Source: Morella rubra
Taxonomy: Eukaryota; Streptophyta; Magnoliopsida; Fagales; Myricaceae
NCBI GenBank assembly: GCA_003952965.2
Contig: CM025853.1
Coordinates: forward strand, 27,324,031 to 27,388,030
DNA: 64,000 nt
Direction: 5' to 3'
Under the pieces are notes generated by a model. It saw nothing but the letters and a program-made list of their open reading frames with translations, did not search any database and had not been told where the DNA came from. Position 1 is the stretch's first letter. Every line of letters starts with the position of its first letter. Positions 1 to 11,978 of the stretch are shown here, piece by piece. Made by a program: the position numbers and the translations under genes.

Positions 1-79
1 CAAGAATATCTACTGCAACTGGAGAAGTTGAAAAGAATTTCCAAGCCAGCAAGAAATCACAGGTAAGAAGGAATCATAC

Positions 80-3000
80 ATGCTCCACATCTACATCTTC
101 ACACACAATAAATGGATCCTTTCCACCAAGCTCAAGGGTAACTGGGATAAGAGTGTCAGCGGCATTTCTCATTATCTGCAGAAACAGCAGGCACGCTGAC
201 CTATAAGCAATGCGAAAACTAAAGTGCTGGTAACTTCTTTGTCATATCAACAGACATTAGAAAATAGGAATCCTCTCCTTTTAAGGGAAAACTATACTAG
301 AAAGAAAGGGAGAATATACAGAGAGTTGGAAAAAAACTCAAGTCATCCATTGTACCAGTGGCGGAGACTCCCCCCCAAAAAAAAAAAAAAGAAAAAAAAA
401 AAAAGATCCTTTAACATGTGTTGTTAAAATTTTTTGAAGTTCAAGACCTGCCAAAATGGAGTGGACTTTGATGCCCGGCCCCCCAAACAAAAGCAGAAAG
501 ATCTTTCTAGGTTTTTTTTTTCTGATCTTTCTAGATTTTGAAGCAAAAATACACTATGCAATTTAAATGTGTGAGCACAGACACAATCTTCTTTGTGTTT
601 TTTCAAAAACTCAAGCAAATTAAGATTGGATATTAAAAGATAAAAAAAAATAGATATGTCCTAAGTATAATGTTTTTCAGTTGTAATCAGTAATATTTAT
701 TTTGTAAGTAGTCCAAGTCATGAAACATGCTCCATGTCTCTTACATCCTCTATGTTTTTGTTTTCTTTCATTGGATGAGGTGAGTCTGTTTTTATTTTTT
801 TATTCTTTTTTTTTTCCTAGCCAATTTTCTTATTTTTCAATCTTCAAATTTATGTCTAAAGTCTAAATTCAAATTCTCTTACCTTCTCCCTAGATTTTCT
901 TTATCTTTCTCACCAAACTTGCCGCTCTGTGAAAATAGCTCCTCATCTTCATTGAATGGCAAGCAACCAATAAATATTAAAATTGCTCTCAGAGCTATTA
1001 CTAACCTTTCTTTATTTTCTTCATCAATACCAAGTAATTATTCACTTGATATTTAGTAAATCACTATAAATATTTAGTAGCAAATTTTGATTTACTTTTC
1101 TTAGATTCTCTATTCACTAATGATCGATTTTTTTGGTTGAGTGTTCACTAATGAACTTTATTTAGTTTTATATATTAGCGAATTCATCGGTACACAGTAT
1201 TGTGTTTTATGTAGAGAAAATAAACACATATCAATTCACTCCCCCCACCCAAAAAAAAAAACTAAAATCCTGGCTCTGCCACTTCATTGTACCTAAGAAA
1301 AGTCATCTCAATATGAGGTACCTCCTGTAGCTCAAAGCACTAGCTCCAGAATTGTATTTCATTTTATTTTTCTCAGGTGGCTTAGAAGGGAGAGTTGAAG
1401 AAAGAAAATTTTGATCAACTTAATTTTAAACAATCATGGTTACATTATATAAAGATGCTCATTTGTGTTTGCTTTGGTGAACATCTACAGCAACCTGAGA
1501 GATCAACTACTATTGCACGTGAAATAATGATCAAGTCCATTCAGTTGTGCAAAGAACCGTCATACCATCTTACCCACACCAGGCGAACCAACAAATATGA
1601 CTTTGTCAACAGAGGACACAAGTGCTTCTCCAGTTTCAGCAAACCTTTGGAGAGAAAAGTCTGATCAAAGCTATATAGGAAATAATGACCATTAAGAGAA
1701 CAAAGGTCTAACCAAAGAAGGCATACCCAGTTATAACTTCAACCAAATTTTCAGGAGCTCCAACTGCAGCAAGAGCTGATTGAATAATTCGATAATAGAA
1801 ACATCCAGACCAACTTGCATGCTCTGAGACCTAGGATTACAATCATATAATTTTCTGTCACATTGAAGATTACATTTTAGTTAAAAGACCATCTTCCAAA
1901 CTCTATTTATTATGTCTGAAGTATTCTCCTTAATTTCCAAGTCCATTTGTTACAGAATATATCCTACAGTTCCTACTAGCCCATGCTATCATAAGAGCAG
2001 TTACAGTTACAGGTGAAAATGGGAAAAGTGGATAAAGAATGTCAGGTGACCTCAAGTTTAAATGCAACCAATACAAATAGACACAGACAACAAATTGGAC
2101 ATCCGGTGTCTCTCTGTGAAGGTAGAGAACACCCAAATTGGACATCATATACCTTGATCACAATGCTATTTCCCGAAAAGACTGCTGCTAGCATTGGATT
2201 AAAAATATTGTGGAAAGGATAGTTCCATGAAACAATAGCACCAATGACACCAAGGGGGTGAAATTCCACTTTGGATTTCTTGTGCAGCATGGATCTTCCA
2301 GAAGATCTACAAATACATTGATGATAGATAAGAATTAAATATATTTACATATAGCAACTGGTGAAAGCAAATCCGGATGGTTTGCAGATTAAAACTTGAA
2401 AGACAATAAATTTTACGAGTCAAACAATGATGATAAGGTGCATCATGAGTGGGTAACCCATATGATGCCGGACATTGACAAAAGGGAAGCATAGAATATT
2501 TGAAGTGTAGATTAGTGGAAGGGTGCAGCATACAATTGTTGGGAATAAGCAGAATAAGTGGCCAGACTCTAAGATTAATCAGTAGATAGCAAAGAATCCA
2601 CTCATCCAAACAGAATCCAGGCAAAGAACCTACTCATACAATCAGAAATCCATGATCTCTAAAAAATGAATCCCCATAAAATGCAGTGAGAAAGAGATAC
2701 CGGTATTCAGGCTTTAGCCACCGCTCACCCTCTGAAAGAAGCCAAGTGATCTTCTCACATGTTGTCATTATTTCTCCTAAAGAGGCATCTACCATTGTCT
2801 TTCCAGTTTCACGTGAAGACACCCTAGTCGAAATGACAAATGAATTAGGATGCATGCCAATTCATAATAGTCAATCATGATACTTTATAAACCATAGATT
2901 CCATATACATAGGACAGCAAAACCCCCTCCACATGTGTGGGGGCCACCTTTCTATTTAAAAAAAGGGACGATAAGGGGGCAAACACGGTAGAGCCATGTC

Positions 3001-4864
3001 TTATAGGCTATTGAATACTGCTTCTGACTATAATTCAACTAGTCTGGCACTGAGACGGAGAGAGAGAGAGAGAAATGGATGAAAAAGGATATGCTGTCAG
3101 TTTTATAATGCCTGATATCCTTCCACAATTGGTTCAAAGTAGGTTAACAATTACAAAGGGATCTGCCCACTTCACACAGGAACAGAATTCTTACTCGCAT
3201 ATAAGCTGTTGATGTTTAATAATATAGTTCAAAAGTATCCGCAAAAACTGGCGCCTTTGCTTGAAGCTGCTCTTTGCCCAGATTTTCTGTGCCTCCCTTG
3301 CTTGCAGCACACGCTCCTTCACCTGAGCATTTGTTCAGAGTGCAGTTTTAGTTGCATACATATCATCAAATAGTAGTTTTTGTTGGTGGTAGCATGCATT
3401 TCTTGATTAGTTATTTCTGCTAGGCAAGAAACCATTAGTCAAGATACAAAAATAATTTATCTTAAGAAATTTTCAGACGGGGATTCAATCAATTTTTCTT
3501 ACCTTTCTTTCATAGAAATCATTAGTTGGTGATGTTGGTTTTGTGGACCCCGGTCCCGGTTAATTAATGCAAGTTTATTTAGAAAAAAAAAATCTTTCAA
3601 GCAGAAAACAAAATGAGTAGTGATCTTAAAAGTAACACCTCCCTCCCTCTTTCTTCCGTAAATATGAGTATGATCCTCCTCCCCCCCTTCCCCCTTTTTT
3701 TTCTTTGCATTGCGCACACTACTGCTTCCCAACACGCATGGGTATGTGTGAGTGCATGCATGCCTAAAAAACCAACAAAAGCAGGGTAAACAACTGACTC
3801 CGTACTCCATAACCATGTTCCATATCCCAACTCTTGAACAGAGTAAAAAAAGACAGTATTTAGAGTTCAATATCAGGGATACAAGTCTTATCTTGCTCGC
3901 GAAAAAATAAAAGATGAAAGAAAAAATAAAAAAGAGGAATACAAGAATAAAGCTACCCTGACCCAACTCTTCCCCATCCCGCCAAACACAACACATCACT
4001 AACCTCTGCAGGTGTCAATGCAGGGAAAAATCCCAAGTATTTCATTGTTGCGGGCTCATAGCACTTGACTTTCCTGTCTGCTTGCTGCGTTCTTCCCCTT
4101 GGAGGAATCTGCACCCGAATGAATCACCGATCAAAGGCAAGAAACCAGGCCACACATCAAAGTGAATCGGTATAAAATGTATTATCTTCCACGCCTTGAG
4201 CAAAAATTGCACATTCTTTTTAGCTTTTGCAAGCCTTATATATTACTCCCCAAAACCGTTATCTAATATTGAATTAATTTTTACCAACAGTTTCCGTGCT
4301 TTTTGGTCAGCTTATTTTTCTTTCTTCACATTGAACAGATTAATAACCTCAATCACGAGCGATTCACATTTGCAGTCTCGCATTTCTGTATCAACTGGTA
4401 AGTAAGAGACAGTTAAGACCAAATCCAAATTTGGTCTTAAGAACGGACCTAGAGATTCTACGGGAAAGTGGAAATATCGAAGTGTCCTGTAAGCGAGGGA
4501 TGTGAAACGGAAGGTTAATTTTGCAAAAAGCTGATTATTCATCTCACTATCATATTCGCATTCAGATAAATTACAACTCCTAATCAAATTACAAAAACCC
4601 AACAAGAAAAAACATTTGAGAAACTCACATATATGAAGCTGTTTTCCTGCGTCTGATTCCCATCGTCCAAAACTGCCATTGGCAAAACCAAAAAGAAATC
4701 TTACTAACGCACAAAGAGACACAAAGCGAGAAACAAACAGAGAAAGGTATACCGTCGGAGGCGTCGACTTCAATGGAAGGCACATTTGGGGGAATGAGCA
4801 TGAAAAGGAATCTACAAATGGCGTAAGCGAATGCGAGAACCAACAAGGGCCACCAAAACGCCAT
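80..4864 (-). CDS. ALDH22A1: Aldehyde dehydrogenase 22A1-like, N-terminal half (partial at left edge)
   Basis: Nine exons read on the minus strand: 4864-4753, 4672-4629, 4108-4004, 3322-3195, 2823-2701, 2306-2153, 1830-1727, 1644-1566 and 175-80. All have GT-AG borders and join in phase to 315 codons. The product starts [14 protein letters not shown], a hydrophobic N-terminal anchor typical of plant ALDH22. The ALDH fold follows: a WNYPF nucleotide-binding motif, FVGSPGVGK (the usual GSxxVG loop) and LELGGKD, whose Glu (about residue 298) is the conserved general base. The catalytic Cys and the rest of a roughly 600-residue family protein lie left of base 1. The family is an NAD(P)-dependent aldehyde oxidase, probably membrane-attached in the secretory pathway and stress-linked; its substrate is not well defined. 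Family assignment is strong; exact borders are inferred from splice signals. Confidence 0.93.
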
Positions 4865-5339
4865 TTTTTCTCCTCCAAACCACCAAAAGTAGTAGTGTCT
4901 GCCTACCACGAACCCAAAGCAACGGATTCTACTATTGGGTGGCTTCACTTCTTTAGAGGGTCTATGCCTTTCTTCCTCTTTTCAGTGCTCCATCTTTTTT
5001 TTTTTTTTCCTACATCACTGCTCCATCTTTCTTGTTTCTTCTTCGTATGAAACGTTCAATTTCCCATGATGGTATCTTTGTAAATTACCGGTATAAATGA
5101 GGGCTGAATATTTAGGATTCCTGGAGTAGATCTTCGTTTCTTTGCTGCTTATGCAGACGACCAGCTAATATTCCCCCTGGGATTCCACTATCCATTCGCA
5201 AGAAGCATAAAACAAGACTCGATGTTCTGCTAATTTACTAAAGTGCCACCTCATTGCTTACCGGTCATATAATTTATTCAATAATTTCGCCAAACGAACC
5301 CAAAAATAATCTAAAAAGAGTTAAAAGATTCTTAGAGGT
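4865..5339. other. Spacer upstream of the ALDH22A1-like gene (5' UTR/promoter)
   Basis: Lies 5' of the minus-strand ALDH start codon and must hold its 5' UTR and promoter. It contains a short T-rich tract near 4998-5009. No coding region with family resemblance was seen and no core promoter element could be assigned securely. Confidence 0.5.
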
Positions 5340-5516
5340 TGTTCGGTTGTGGTGTTTTTGAGAATTTTTTATATTTTGAGAATTTTTAGTGATGTTAATT
5401 TTATTGGTATTCGTGTTTTAATTATTTTTATGTAGTGTTAAGAATGATGTTTGGTTGTAGAATATTTTGTATTATGAGAATTAAAAAAAATCTTAAAGAT
5501 TTTTTTTAACCGAACA
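5340..5516. repeat. MITE with TGTTCGGTT terminal inverted repeats, copy 1
   Basis: A 177-bp AT-rich element beginning TGTTCGGTT and ending AACCGAACA. The inverted match may extend outward to AGAG/CTCT after a two-base gap. It closely resembles, in opposite orientation, the element at 10488-10663, including the internal tracts around TATTTTGTATTATGAGAAT and ATTTTTATGTAGTGTTA. There is no coding capacity, so it is a nonautonomous DNA transposon. The superfamily is not assigned because no clear target-site duplication was found. Confidence 0.75.
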
Positions 5517-6836
5517 TACTCTTATTGGCCTGAGGGTATTCATTTGCCTAATTTTTTAGAAACTCAAAATTTTTACCATACCAAATATATTTTACAAACC
5601 TCAATAAACTTCACACTTTTATACATATATTCAACTTTTTACAAATTTCAATAAATTTAATATTCAAAAAATTTCAAAATTTTAAAATATTCTCCAAAAT
5701 TTCAATAAATAAACGACTCTTTACCCTTCTTGTTTATAAAAGGCTTTCCCGATTCAACTCAACCTAGTAATTTCTATACACAGGAAATGCGAAACTATTT
5801 TTTTTTTTTCTTTTTTTAATCATAACAGCTTATTCACTAATACGCTTTAAAGCTAGTCAGATCCTAGTGGAGCTACAGTCCAACGAGCTCGGGTCAAAAG
5901 GCCATATTAAAAAGACAGATAACGCGACAAGTTGATACAAGCTCGTCTGGCCCCACGCGCTGGCTAGGGGCTGATCGGAGCGCCTGAAAACATGGACGCC
6001 GGTGGGGCCCAGCATGTGAGCTCGATCTAAATGCCAGAGCTCGGTCCAAGCACGCACGTGGGCGCGTGAAACACCACACTCCCGTTGATGCAGAACCTCT
6101 TCAGGCCAGTCGTGTCTACCAAAAATCACCGTAGATGTCGGGATCAAACCTCCAGATTCGCCGGAAAAACACCCCCAAAAAGCACCAATCAAGCAATTTT
6201 ATTGGTCGGTTTGGCCATTAAGGAGCAAGACACGGGAAGGGAGGGGGGCAGGGCGGAGCTCCTCCCGCGGGCAGCAATGGGGTTCGGGGGAGGGGGAGGG
6301 GTGGGGGATTCTAGAAAGAGGGCAGAGCTCTTTATCTCCTAAATGTGAAACTAATATCATTTATCTTCTATCAAGTTTATCTTTATAAGTCGACTGTTTT
6401 TTTCCAGAAAATATGTTTCGCATGTATCGAAGGATCTGTGGAACTGAGATTTAATCCACAATCAAGACCCTTCCCAACATCCTGAGCCGGAGAACGCGCA
6501 AGTAAGCAAAATCATAGTGAACTTAACAACTTTTAAGCTCGTTTATAGAACAGAGATGACTTTGCCAGCTCAACAGGGTGCTGAAGATGAGGCAGTTGAG
6601 TCAGCAACTCGGCAATTCCTTCTCATCTGTGTCTGAGTTTCAGCTTAGCCTTTAAGCATAGTGGACTAGCTTATGGACCAATGGTTTGTAACAGATGAAT
6701 CAATTAGTTTATGATGACCTCGAACAACTCTTCTCTATGGACTTCTCACCTGCACACCACAATCACAATTTTTCCCCACCAAGAGGGGATGAGTCCTCCG
6801 ATGGTTTTGGAAGTCTCTCGCTCCATTTCAATATTT
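5517..6836. other. Intergenic; AT-rich, then a GC-rich patch of unknown origin
   Basis: From 5517 to about 5850 the DNA is AT-rich. From about 5860 to 6340 it turns GC- and purine-rich, with CpG-containing words and G-runs near 6240-6310, unlike its surroundings. Short ORFs occur but resemble no family I know. The patch may be an old retrotransposon or a captured gene fragment. From 6340 to 6836 nothing identifiable was seen. Confidence 0.4.
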
Positions 6837-6839
6837 TTA

Positions 6840-7038
6840 GGGTCCGTTTGACACCTAAAATTTTACATCCCCTAAAATTTTAACACAATAAAAAATTACA
6901 ATATAATCTTTCTCTCCCCATCAAATCATTATTTTTCACTACAAAAAAATATAAAAAATTACCTTTTTTTCACTTTTTCACTAAACCCAATACCTTAAAA
7001 TTTTAACATCCCCAAAATTTTAACACTCAAACACACCC
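6840..7038. repeat. Tourist/Harbinger-like MITE with TTA target duplication
   Basis: A 199-bp element opening GGGTCCGTTTGACACC and closing with a complementary end (..CTCAAACACACCC). The inverted repeats run about 25 bp, both ending inward in AAAATTTT. It is flanked on both sides by TTA (6837-6839 and 7039-7041), the 3-bp duplication typical of PIF/Harbinger insertions. The GGGTCCGTTTG start is usual for Tourist-like MITEs. Noncoding. Confidence 0.75.
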
Positions 7039-7041
7039 TTA

Positions 7042-8543
7042 GTTTACTTGGCCAAAAGTTTTCTTAATTTTATGCCTAAGGTAGTTATTGGTAGTTTTAT
7101 TTATGTGGGTGGTTTTTCCGTACACTAAATTTGACGGGTTCTCTAACTCTCTTCATCGAATACCTAACCGAAGCATGAGGCTTTTAGAGTTGGATCTTTT
7201 CAACTGGGCCATTGTAGGCCTTTTACCCAACGGGTTAGGTAGCCCTGAATTTGGTATCATCATTAACTGATTCTTTATCTGTCTGATGTTATCCCGATGA
7301 ACCTTGTTGGAAGTTGCATCAAGTTGCTACGTCATGAACTGTTTGTGAGCAACAAGCCTTATATAGAAGAATGCTTGACTTCACCAGCAAGTTCAAGCAT
7401 TTGGTACATTACCCAGAAGCGTGAAGCACATTTCAGCTACTAAGTGTTGCCGATTCTTGATCAAACTGTACCCTTTCTTAAAGCTAAAACAAGCAGGCGT
7501 CAGACTCAGTTTGTTGGTTAATATTGCATGTACAGTGATGTACTGTACAAAATGCTTGAATTCACTTTTAAGCAATCAATTTATGCTTTACTTTCTACAA
7601 TAGCGCCATGCTTTCTGTAGGAGTTAGCAGCGTTCTATTCAGATGGGAGCATGGATTTGGCCCCTCTGTTCATTGCATTAGTATCTTACTTTCTTTACCA
7701 AACTTCTCAAGTCATCTTGGATTCCTGTCTATTCCCTGCTTCTATATATATATTTTTGGGTTCTCTCTACCCCTGAAGTGGTCCATGAATATGCAGTGAC
7801 ACTAATGCAGATGATGGTGTTCTTGTGCATTGGTATTGCCATTCAAGAAGAGAAGTATTCTTTGGAACCTCGGAGCCCCCAGCAAAAGGTATTGTGGCTT
7901 TGAAACCCATTTCTGGAAGATCTTGTTTGCTATAATTGTTCTCAAAATGTGGGTTATGAAAGCTGATTTTTGTCAATGTTCATCCATACATTATTTAGCC
8001 CAAGGAATATGAATCATATGCCATTGGTCTAATAGGGGTCCACTAGTACTCAACTGCCTTCAACTCCCTGCTGGAGCCGTGATGGCAACTGTTTACTCTA
8101 TCTGCAAACTGCAGTCATTCATCTACATGTCCATCACTTACACCGTTGGTTTTCGCTCAAATCATGAATCAATAAAGCCAAATACCACCTTAGTTCTGAG
8201 GAAAGAATGCAAAATTGATGATATCTCTGTGACACTTCAGGATCAGATGTATGCATTGTAGTTATTTTTTTTCCCTCTTTCCAGAATTTTCCATGCAAAA
8301 TTTTTGTTTAGTTTATGCTCCCTCTCTTAGCTGTTAAGGGAAAAGATAACAACAATCACAAAAACTTCCTCTTCAACAGAAGCATAAAGGTTATTTTTAT
8401 AGAAGAGCAAGACATACTGCAGCTTTACAATATTCTTATAAAAAAAAATGCCATTGCAGGTAGCGAGTCTTCATTTCCCCCACAGATCAAAATTGAGCAT
8501 CTTTCTCCTCGGGTAAGTTCCCCAGAGACATAAGTCCCTCGAA
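7042..8543. other. Spacer and probable 5' leader region of the DUF247 gene
   Basis: No recognisable coding sequence. A good donor-like site (CGGGTAAGT, about 8510-8518) 25-30 bases before the DUF247 start suggests that some transcripts may splice in the leader, but no matching acceptor was found before the ATG. The short ORFs in the stretch show no family resemblance. Confidence 0.4.
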
Positions 8544-9839
8544 ATGATGGAACATAGGGGAGAGTCAGAAACAGGAGACTATGTTTCCATACATATCAAA
8601 GAGGATTCTCTTGTGTCTTCTATAAAAGAAAAGATGGAAGATGTAGCTATTTCAGCTTGTATCTCCAAAGTACCCGATGAATTTCGGAGTGGAAATTATG
8701 AGAAGACATATATCCCGGATAAAGTTTCCATTGGCCCTTTCCACCATGGAAAACCTGGCCTAAAAGATATGGAAGACCAGAAGTGGCGCTATCTGTTTGC
8801 ACTGCTCAATCGAAAACAAAACCTCGAAGCAAGCTTGGATAGATGTGTGGAATTACTGAGAAAGTTGGAGCACAGAGCTCGGAGATGCTATTCAGAAAAC
8901 ATCGATCTCACAAGTGATGAGTTTGTGCAAATAATGTTAGTTGATGGCTGTTTCATTATAGAGCTTTTCCTTAAGTTTACCTTTAAGAGTCTGAGACGCA
9001 GGAATGATATTGTATTTAGCACACCTGGAATGCGCTTTGAACTGAGGCGCAACATGGTGTTACTTGAAAACCAGATTCCCTATTTCGTTCTTCAGAGGTT
9101 ATTTGAAATCGTACCAATTCCTAAGCTATGTAGTCTGTCCCTAAATGAGCTCGCCTTCCGTTTCTTCAGAGTTATTATACCAGCTGGGGATAAGCAAGTT
9201 CTTTGGGAGAAGTTTAACGTAGAAGGGACACATTTACTAGACTTAATGCACCACTGTTTCGCCCCCTCATATCCAACAGTGCAGTCAAAAGGTGGAAGGC
9301 AGCAACGCTTGGATTCCGCAACACGCCTACAAGAAGCAGGAATTCGGTTCAAGAAGGCTACGACGAGAAGCTTATTAGACGTGAAGTTTGTGAATGGAGT
9401 GCTTGAAATACCTCCTCTAGAAGTCGATGAATGGACAGAAACCATTTTGGGCAACCTCATCGCCCTCGAACAACTTCACTCTGATGACACACAGCACATT
9501 ACATCTTATGCCTTTCTCTTCAGCAACCTTTTGTTATCTAAGAAAGATGTGAAGTTACTCAGTAAACAGAGAATTCTCATCTATGACAAGGAGAAGGAGA
9601 AAGAGGTTTCAGAACTATTCAGGAAACTCAGCAGTGATTGGAAAGTGAAGGATGTCTATTACAAAGGGCTTTTTGAGCAAGCGAAGGAGAACAAAAGAAC
9701 CAGTGTGCATCTGCGGTGGCAGAAACTGAAGCACAATCGTCTATCACTTTTGGTCTACGTCTTGGTTATTCTGATTCTTCTTGTCACCGTCGTAGGAGCA
9801 TTTTTTTCTGTACTCTCATTCTGTCTCCACCATATATAG
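8544..9839 (+). CDS. DUF247 / UPF0481 family protein
   Basis: One uninterrupted 431-residue reading frame, the usual size and single-exon form for plant DUF247 proteins. Family landmarks appear in order: VSIGPFHHGKPGLK (about residues 61-74), LVDGCFIIELF (132-142), MVLLENQIPYFVLQRLF (171-187), ATRLQEAGIRFKKA near 260, and a segment with LEIPPL and NLIALEQ before residue 320. A hydrophobic helix at about 400-424 lies next to the C-terminus and predicts a C-terminally anchored membrane protein. Two adjacent Met codons start the frame; either could be used (8544 or 8547). The biochemical function is unknown; some family members act in grass self-incompatibility or stress responses, but nothing here links this copy to those roles. 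Confidence 0.93.
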   Translation: MMEHRGESETGDYVSIHIKEDSLVSSIKEKMEDVAISACISKVPDEFRSGNYEKTYIPDKVSIGPFHHGKPGLKDMEDQKWRYLFALLNRKQNLEASLDRCVELLRKLEHRARRCYSENIDLTSDEFVQIMLVDGCFIIELFLKFTFKSLRRRNDIVFSTPGMRFELRRNMVLLENQIPYFVLQRLFEIVPIPKLCSLSLNELAFRFFRVIIPAGDKQVLWEKFNVEGTHLLDLMHHCFAPSYPTVQSKGGRQQRLDSATRLQEAGIRFKKATTRSLLDVKFVNGVLEIPPLEVDEWTETILGNLIALEQLHSDDTQHITSYAFLFSNLLLSKKDVKLLSKQRILIYDKEKEKEVSELFRKLSSDWKVKDVYYKGLFEQAKENKRTSVHLRWQKLKHNRLSLLVYVLVILILLVTVVGAFFSVLSFCLHHI

Positions 9840-10487
9840 GGAAGAGACGGTCTAATCCTTAAAAGCAGAAAGGACTGTGTATTCCGTCGCATAGACGACA
9901 TGCTGCATGCCTGCATCCAGTGGATTTTGGCCACACCTGCGCGTTACTTCTTCCCCTGCTTAAGATCACATCATGCTGATAAGGGTTTTAGATCATCTAG
10001 CTTCCTTCTTTAAGAAAATAAATCTCGATCTAATTTGTATTAAATAAAGTCCTTTGCTTATGATGTGAGGAAGATTTCATAAGCAGTCCACGTTCATGTC
10101 TGTGCATCCCTCCCTCCCTATGCAATAAAATTTTAGTCGTGTTTCTTTTTGAGCACCATGTCAGTAATTCTTGCACACTTATATATAACAACAAGCCTAT
10201 GTACAATGAATTAGAAGCAATGAAAATATTTTCCGTACCCATCGCTAGCTTGCCCAAATAGAGGGCGAATTTGTGCTTGTATAGATAGGTGCATAGGTCA
10301 CATGTTGGATTCTTTGCTTGGTAAATATTCTGACCGGTTAGGAGTTGCAATGGTATGAATAGATCTGTGCAAGCTTTCCTGACCCAAATATTACAACCAC
10401 CCTTCGCCTCTACCTATGCTTTTTTTTTTTTTTTTTTTTAAGTGAAAGGGAAAAGACGCAACCAGCGTAGCAACCAGTATTAGAGCA
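9840..10487. other. 3' flank of the DUF247 gene
   Basis: Contains the presumed 3' UTR and a homopolymer T run at about 10421-10439. No gene was recognised. Confidence 0.5.
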
Positions 10488-10663
10488 TGTTCGGTATACA
10501 AAAATCCTCAGGATTTTTGAATTCTCAGAATACAAAATATTCTACAACCAAACATATTTTTAACACTACATAAAAATAACTAAAACACGCATACCAATAA
10601 AATTAACATCACTTAAAAATTCTCAAAACACAAAAAATTCTCAAAAAACTCTCTAACCGAACA
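10488..10663. repeat. MITE with TGTTCGGT terminal inverted repeats, copy 2
   Basis: A 176-bp element with TGTTCGGTA at the left and AACCGAACA at the right. It is the reverse-oriented sister of 5340-5516. Shared internal words (for example ACAAAATATTCTACAACC and ACACTACATAAAAATAA) make common origin clear. Noncoding. Confidence 0.75.
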
Positions 10664-11640
10664 CCTTCTAGAGAGTCTCAATGTCCACTAGGTTCAAAAT
10701 CAAATTTTATTTTACAAAGAATTTCAACTTATTTTACTCTCAAATTCCTGACCTTGAAAAAGGTCAACAATGAGCAGTGCCAACTACACTACAGGCCTGC
10801 TGGCCCCTACCCAAGCTTGAACATAGAACAGGACAATTATTTGTCCTAACTCGGTTCTACGACCCTTTACTTTCATGACCAGTTCAATTCAAACACCGAA
10901 AAGACTCAGACAATTTCTTCTAGAAGGAAAGAACAAAATTAATTTTGCTAGGAAGATGCGGGGATGACTTCAAGTCCTACTAATTTCCTCGTTTGTCAAT
11001 TGTTCCCCTCTTTCATAGAAAACGTGCCCGTGTTCATTCAACATAAGGTCTACACAAGTTATGAACCATATTCAACAATTAATATTATGACACTCATTGC
11101 TTAGAGAAATAATATTATAAAACTAATAATAATAATAATTATTATTATAGTGCTTTACTCCACTCCAGATACAACTATATTAAATAAGTAGGAGATATTA
11201 TTTTTTTAATAATATAAAATTAAAAAATGTTTTTAAGATCATCAAACAAAGATAGCCTTTGTGTTCTTAAAAATAGAATTAAAAAAAAAAAAAAAAAAGC
11301 TTCGTTAAAAAGTGAGGAGCCACCGCCCAGGAGGACTGGGGGTAGTTCCGTAGTTGGGCGTGCTCAGTGAGATCAGTACTTATCAGGTTTTGGAAAAGGG
11401 ACAAAAACCGTTTCCCTGCATATCCACCGTCCGATCACCATCGTTGCCCGCAACTGTTTTGGAAACATATCCAACGGTTTACAAAGGCTTAGACCATTTC
11501 CTGAAGAGTGAATGTACTACTTACAAGAAAAGCGTGATAGGATTCTTCGAGAAAGGTGCACTGCACCTGGTGCGAGCTATCATGCTTTTGTTGTCCTCTT
11601 AAGTTGCTGGTCTGTTCCATCGTACAGTCACTTGTGTCAT
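10664..11640. other. Intergenic and distal promoter of the USP gene
   Basis: AT-rich DNA with a small AATAATAAT/ATTATTATT palindrome near 11128-11147 and an A-run near 11281-11298. No coding sequence was recognised. The last 300 bp probably belong to the USP promoter. Confidence 0.4.
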
Positions 11641-11716
11641 ATCGAAGACCAAAGCAAGCAGTCCCATCCACGTATAATATCGAAGACCAAAGCAAGCAGT
11701 CCTATCCACGTATACG
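11641..11716 (+). repeat. Two tandem 38-bp repeats just upstream of the USP gene
   Basis: The unit starting ATCGAAGACCAAAGCAAGCA occurs at 11641-11678 and again at 11679-11716 with only a base or two changed; both contain CCACGTA. A GA-rich tract follows (about 11717-11755) up to the start codon. The position is that of the proximal promoter or 5' UTR, so each copy could duplicate a regulatory site, but that is inference. Confidence 0.85.
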
Positions 11717-11755
11717 TAGAGGGGGAGAGGGGGAGAGAGAGAGAGAGGGAGAGAG

Positions 11756-11941
11756 ATGGAGTCCGAGAGGAGAATTGGGGTGGCAGTGGACTTCTCGGCG
11801 TGCAGCAAGAAAGCGCTGAAATGGGCGGTGGACAACGTTGTACGGGACGGGGATCACCTTATCCTCCTTACCGTACGCCCCGAAGGGAACTACGAGGAAG
11901 GCGAGGCTCAGCTCTGGGCAGCCACCGGTTCTCGTAATATT

Positions 11942-11978
<37 letters not shown>

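Noticed and set aside
3499..3999. A 166-codon minus-strand open frame
   Set aside because: It lies wholly in intron 3 of the ALDH22A1-like gene, is low-complexity and has no homology.
4312..4878. A 188-codon minus-strand open frame overlapping the ALDH start
   Set aside because: It is in another frame than exons 1 and 2 and reads through introns; the ALDH22 N-terminus is clearly the real product.
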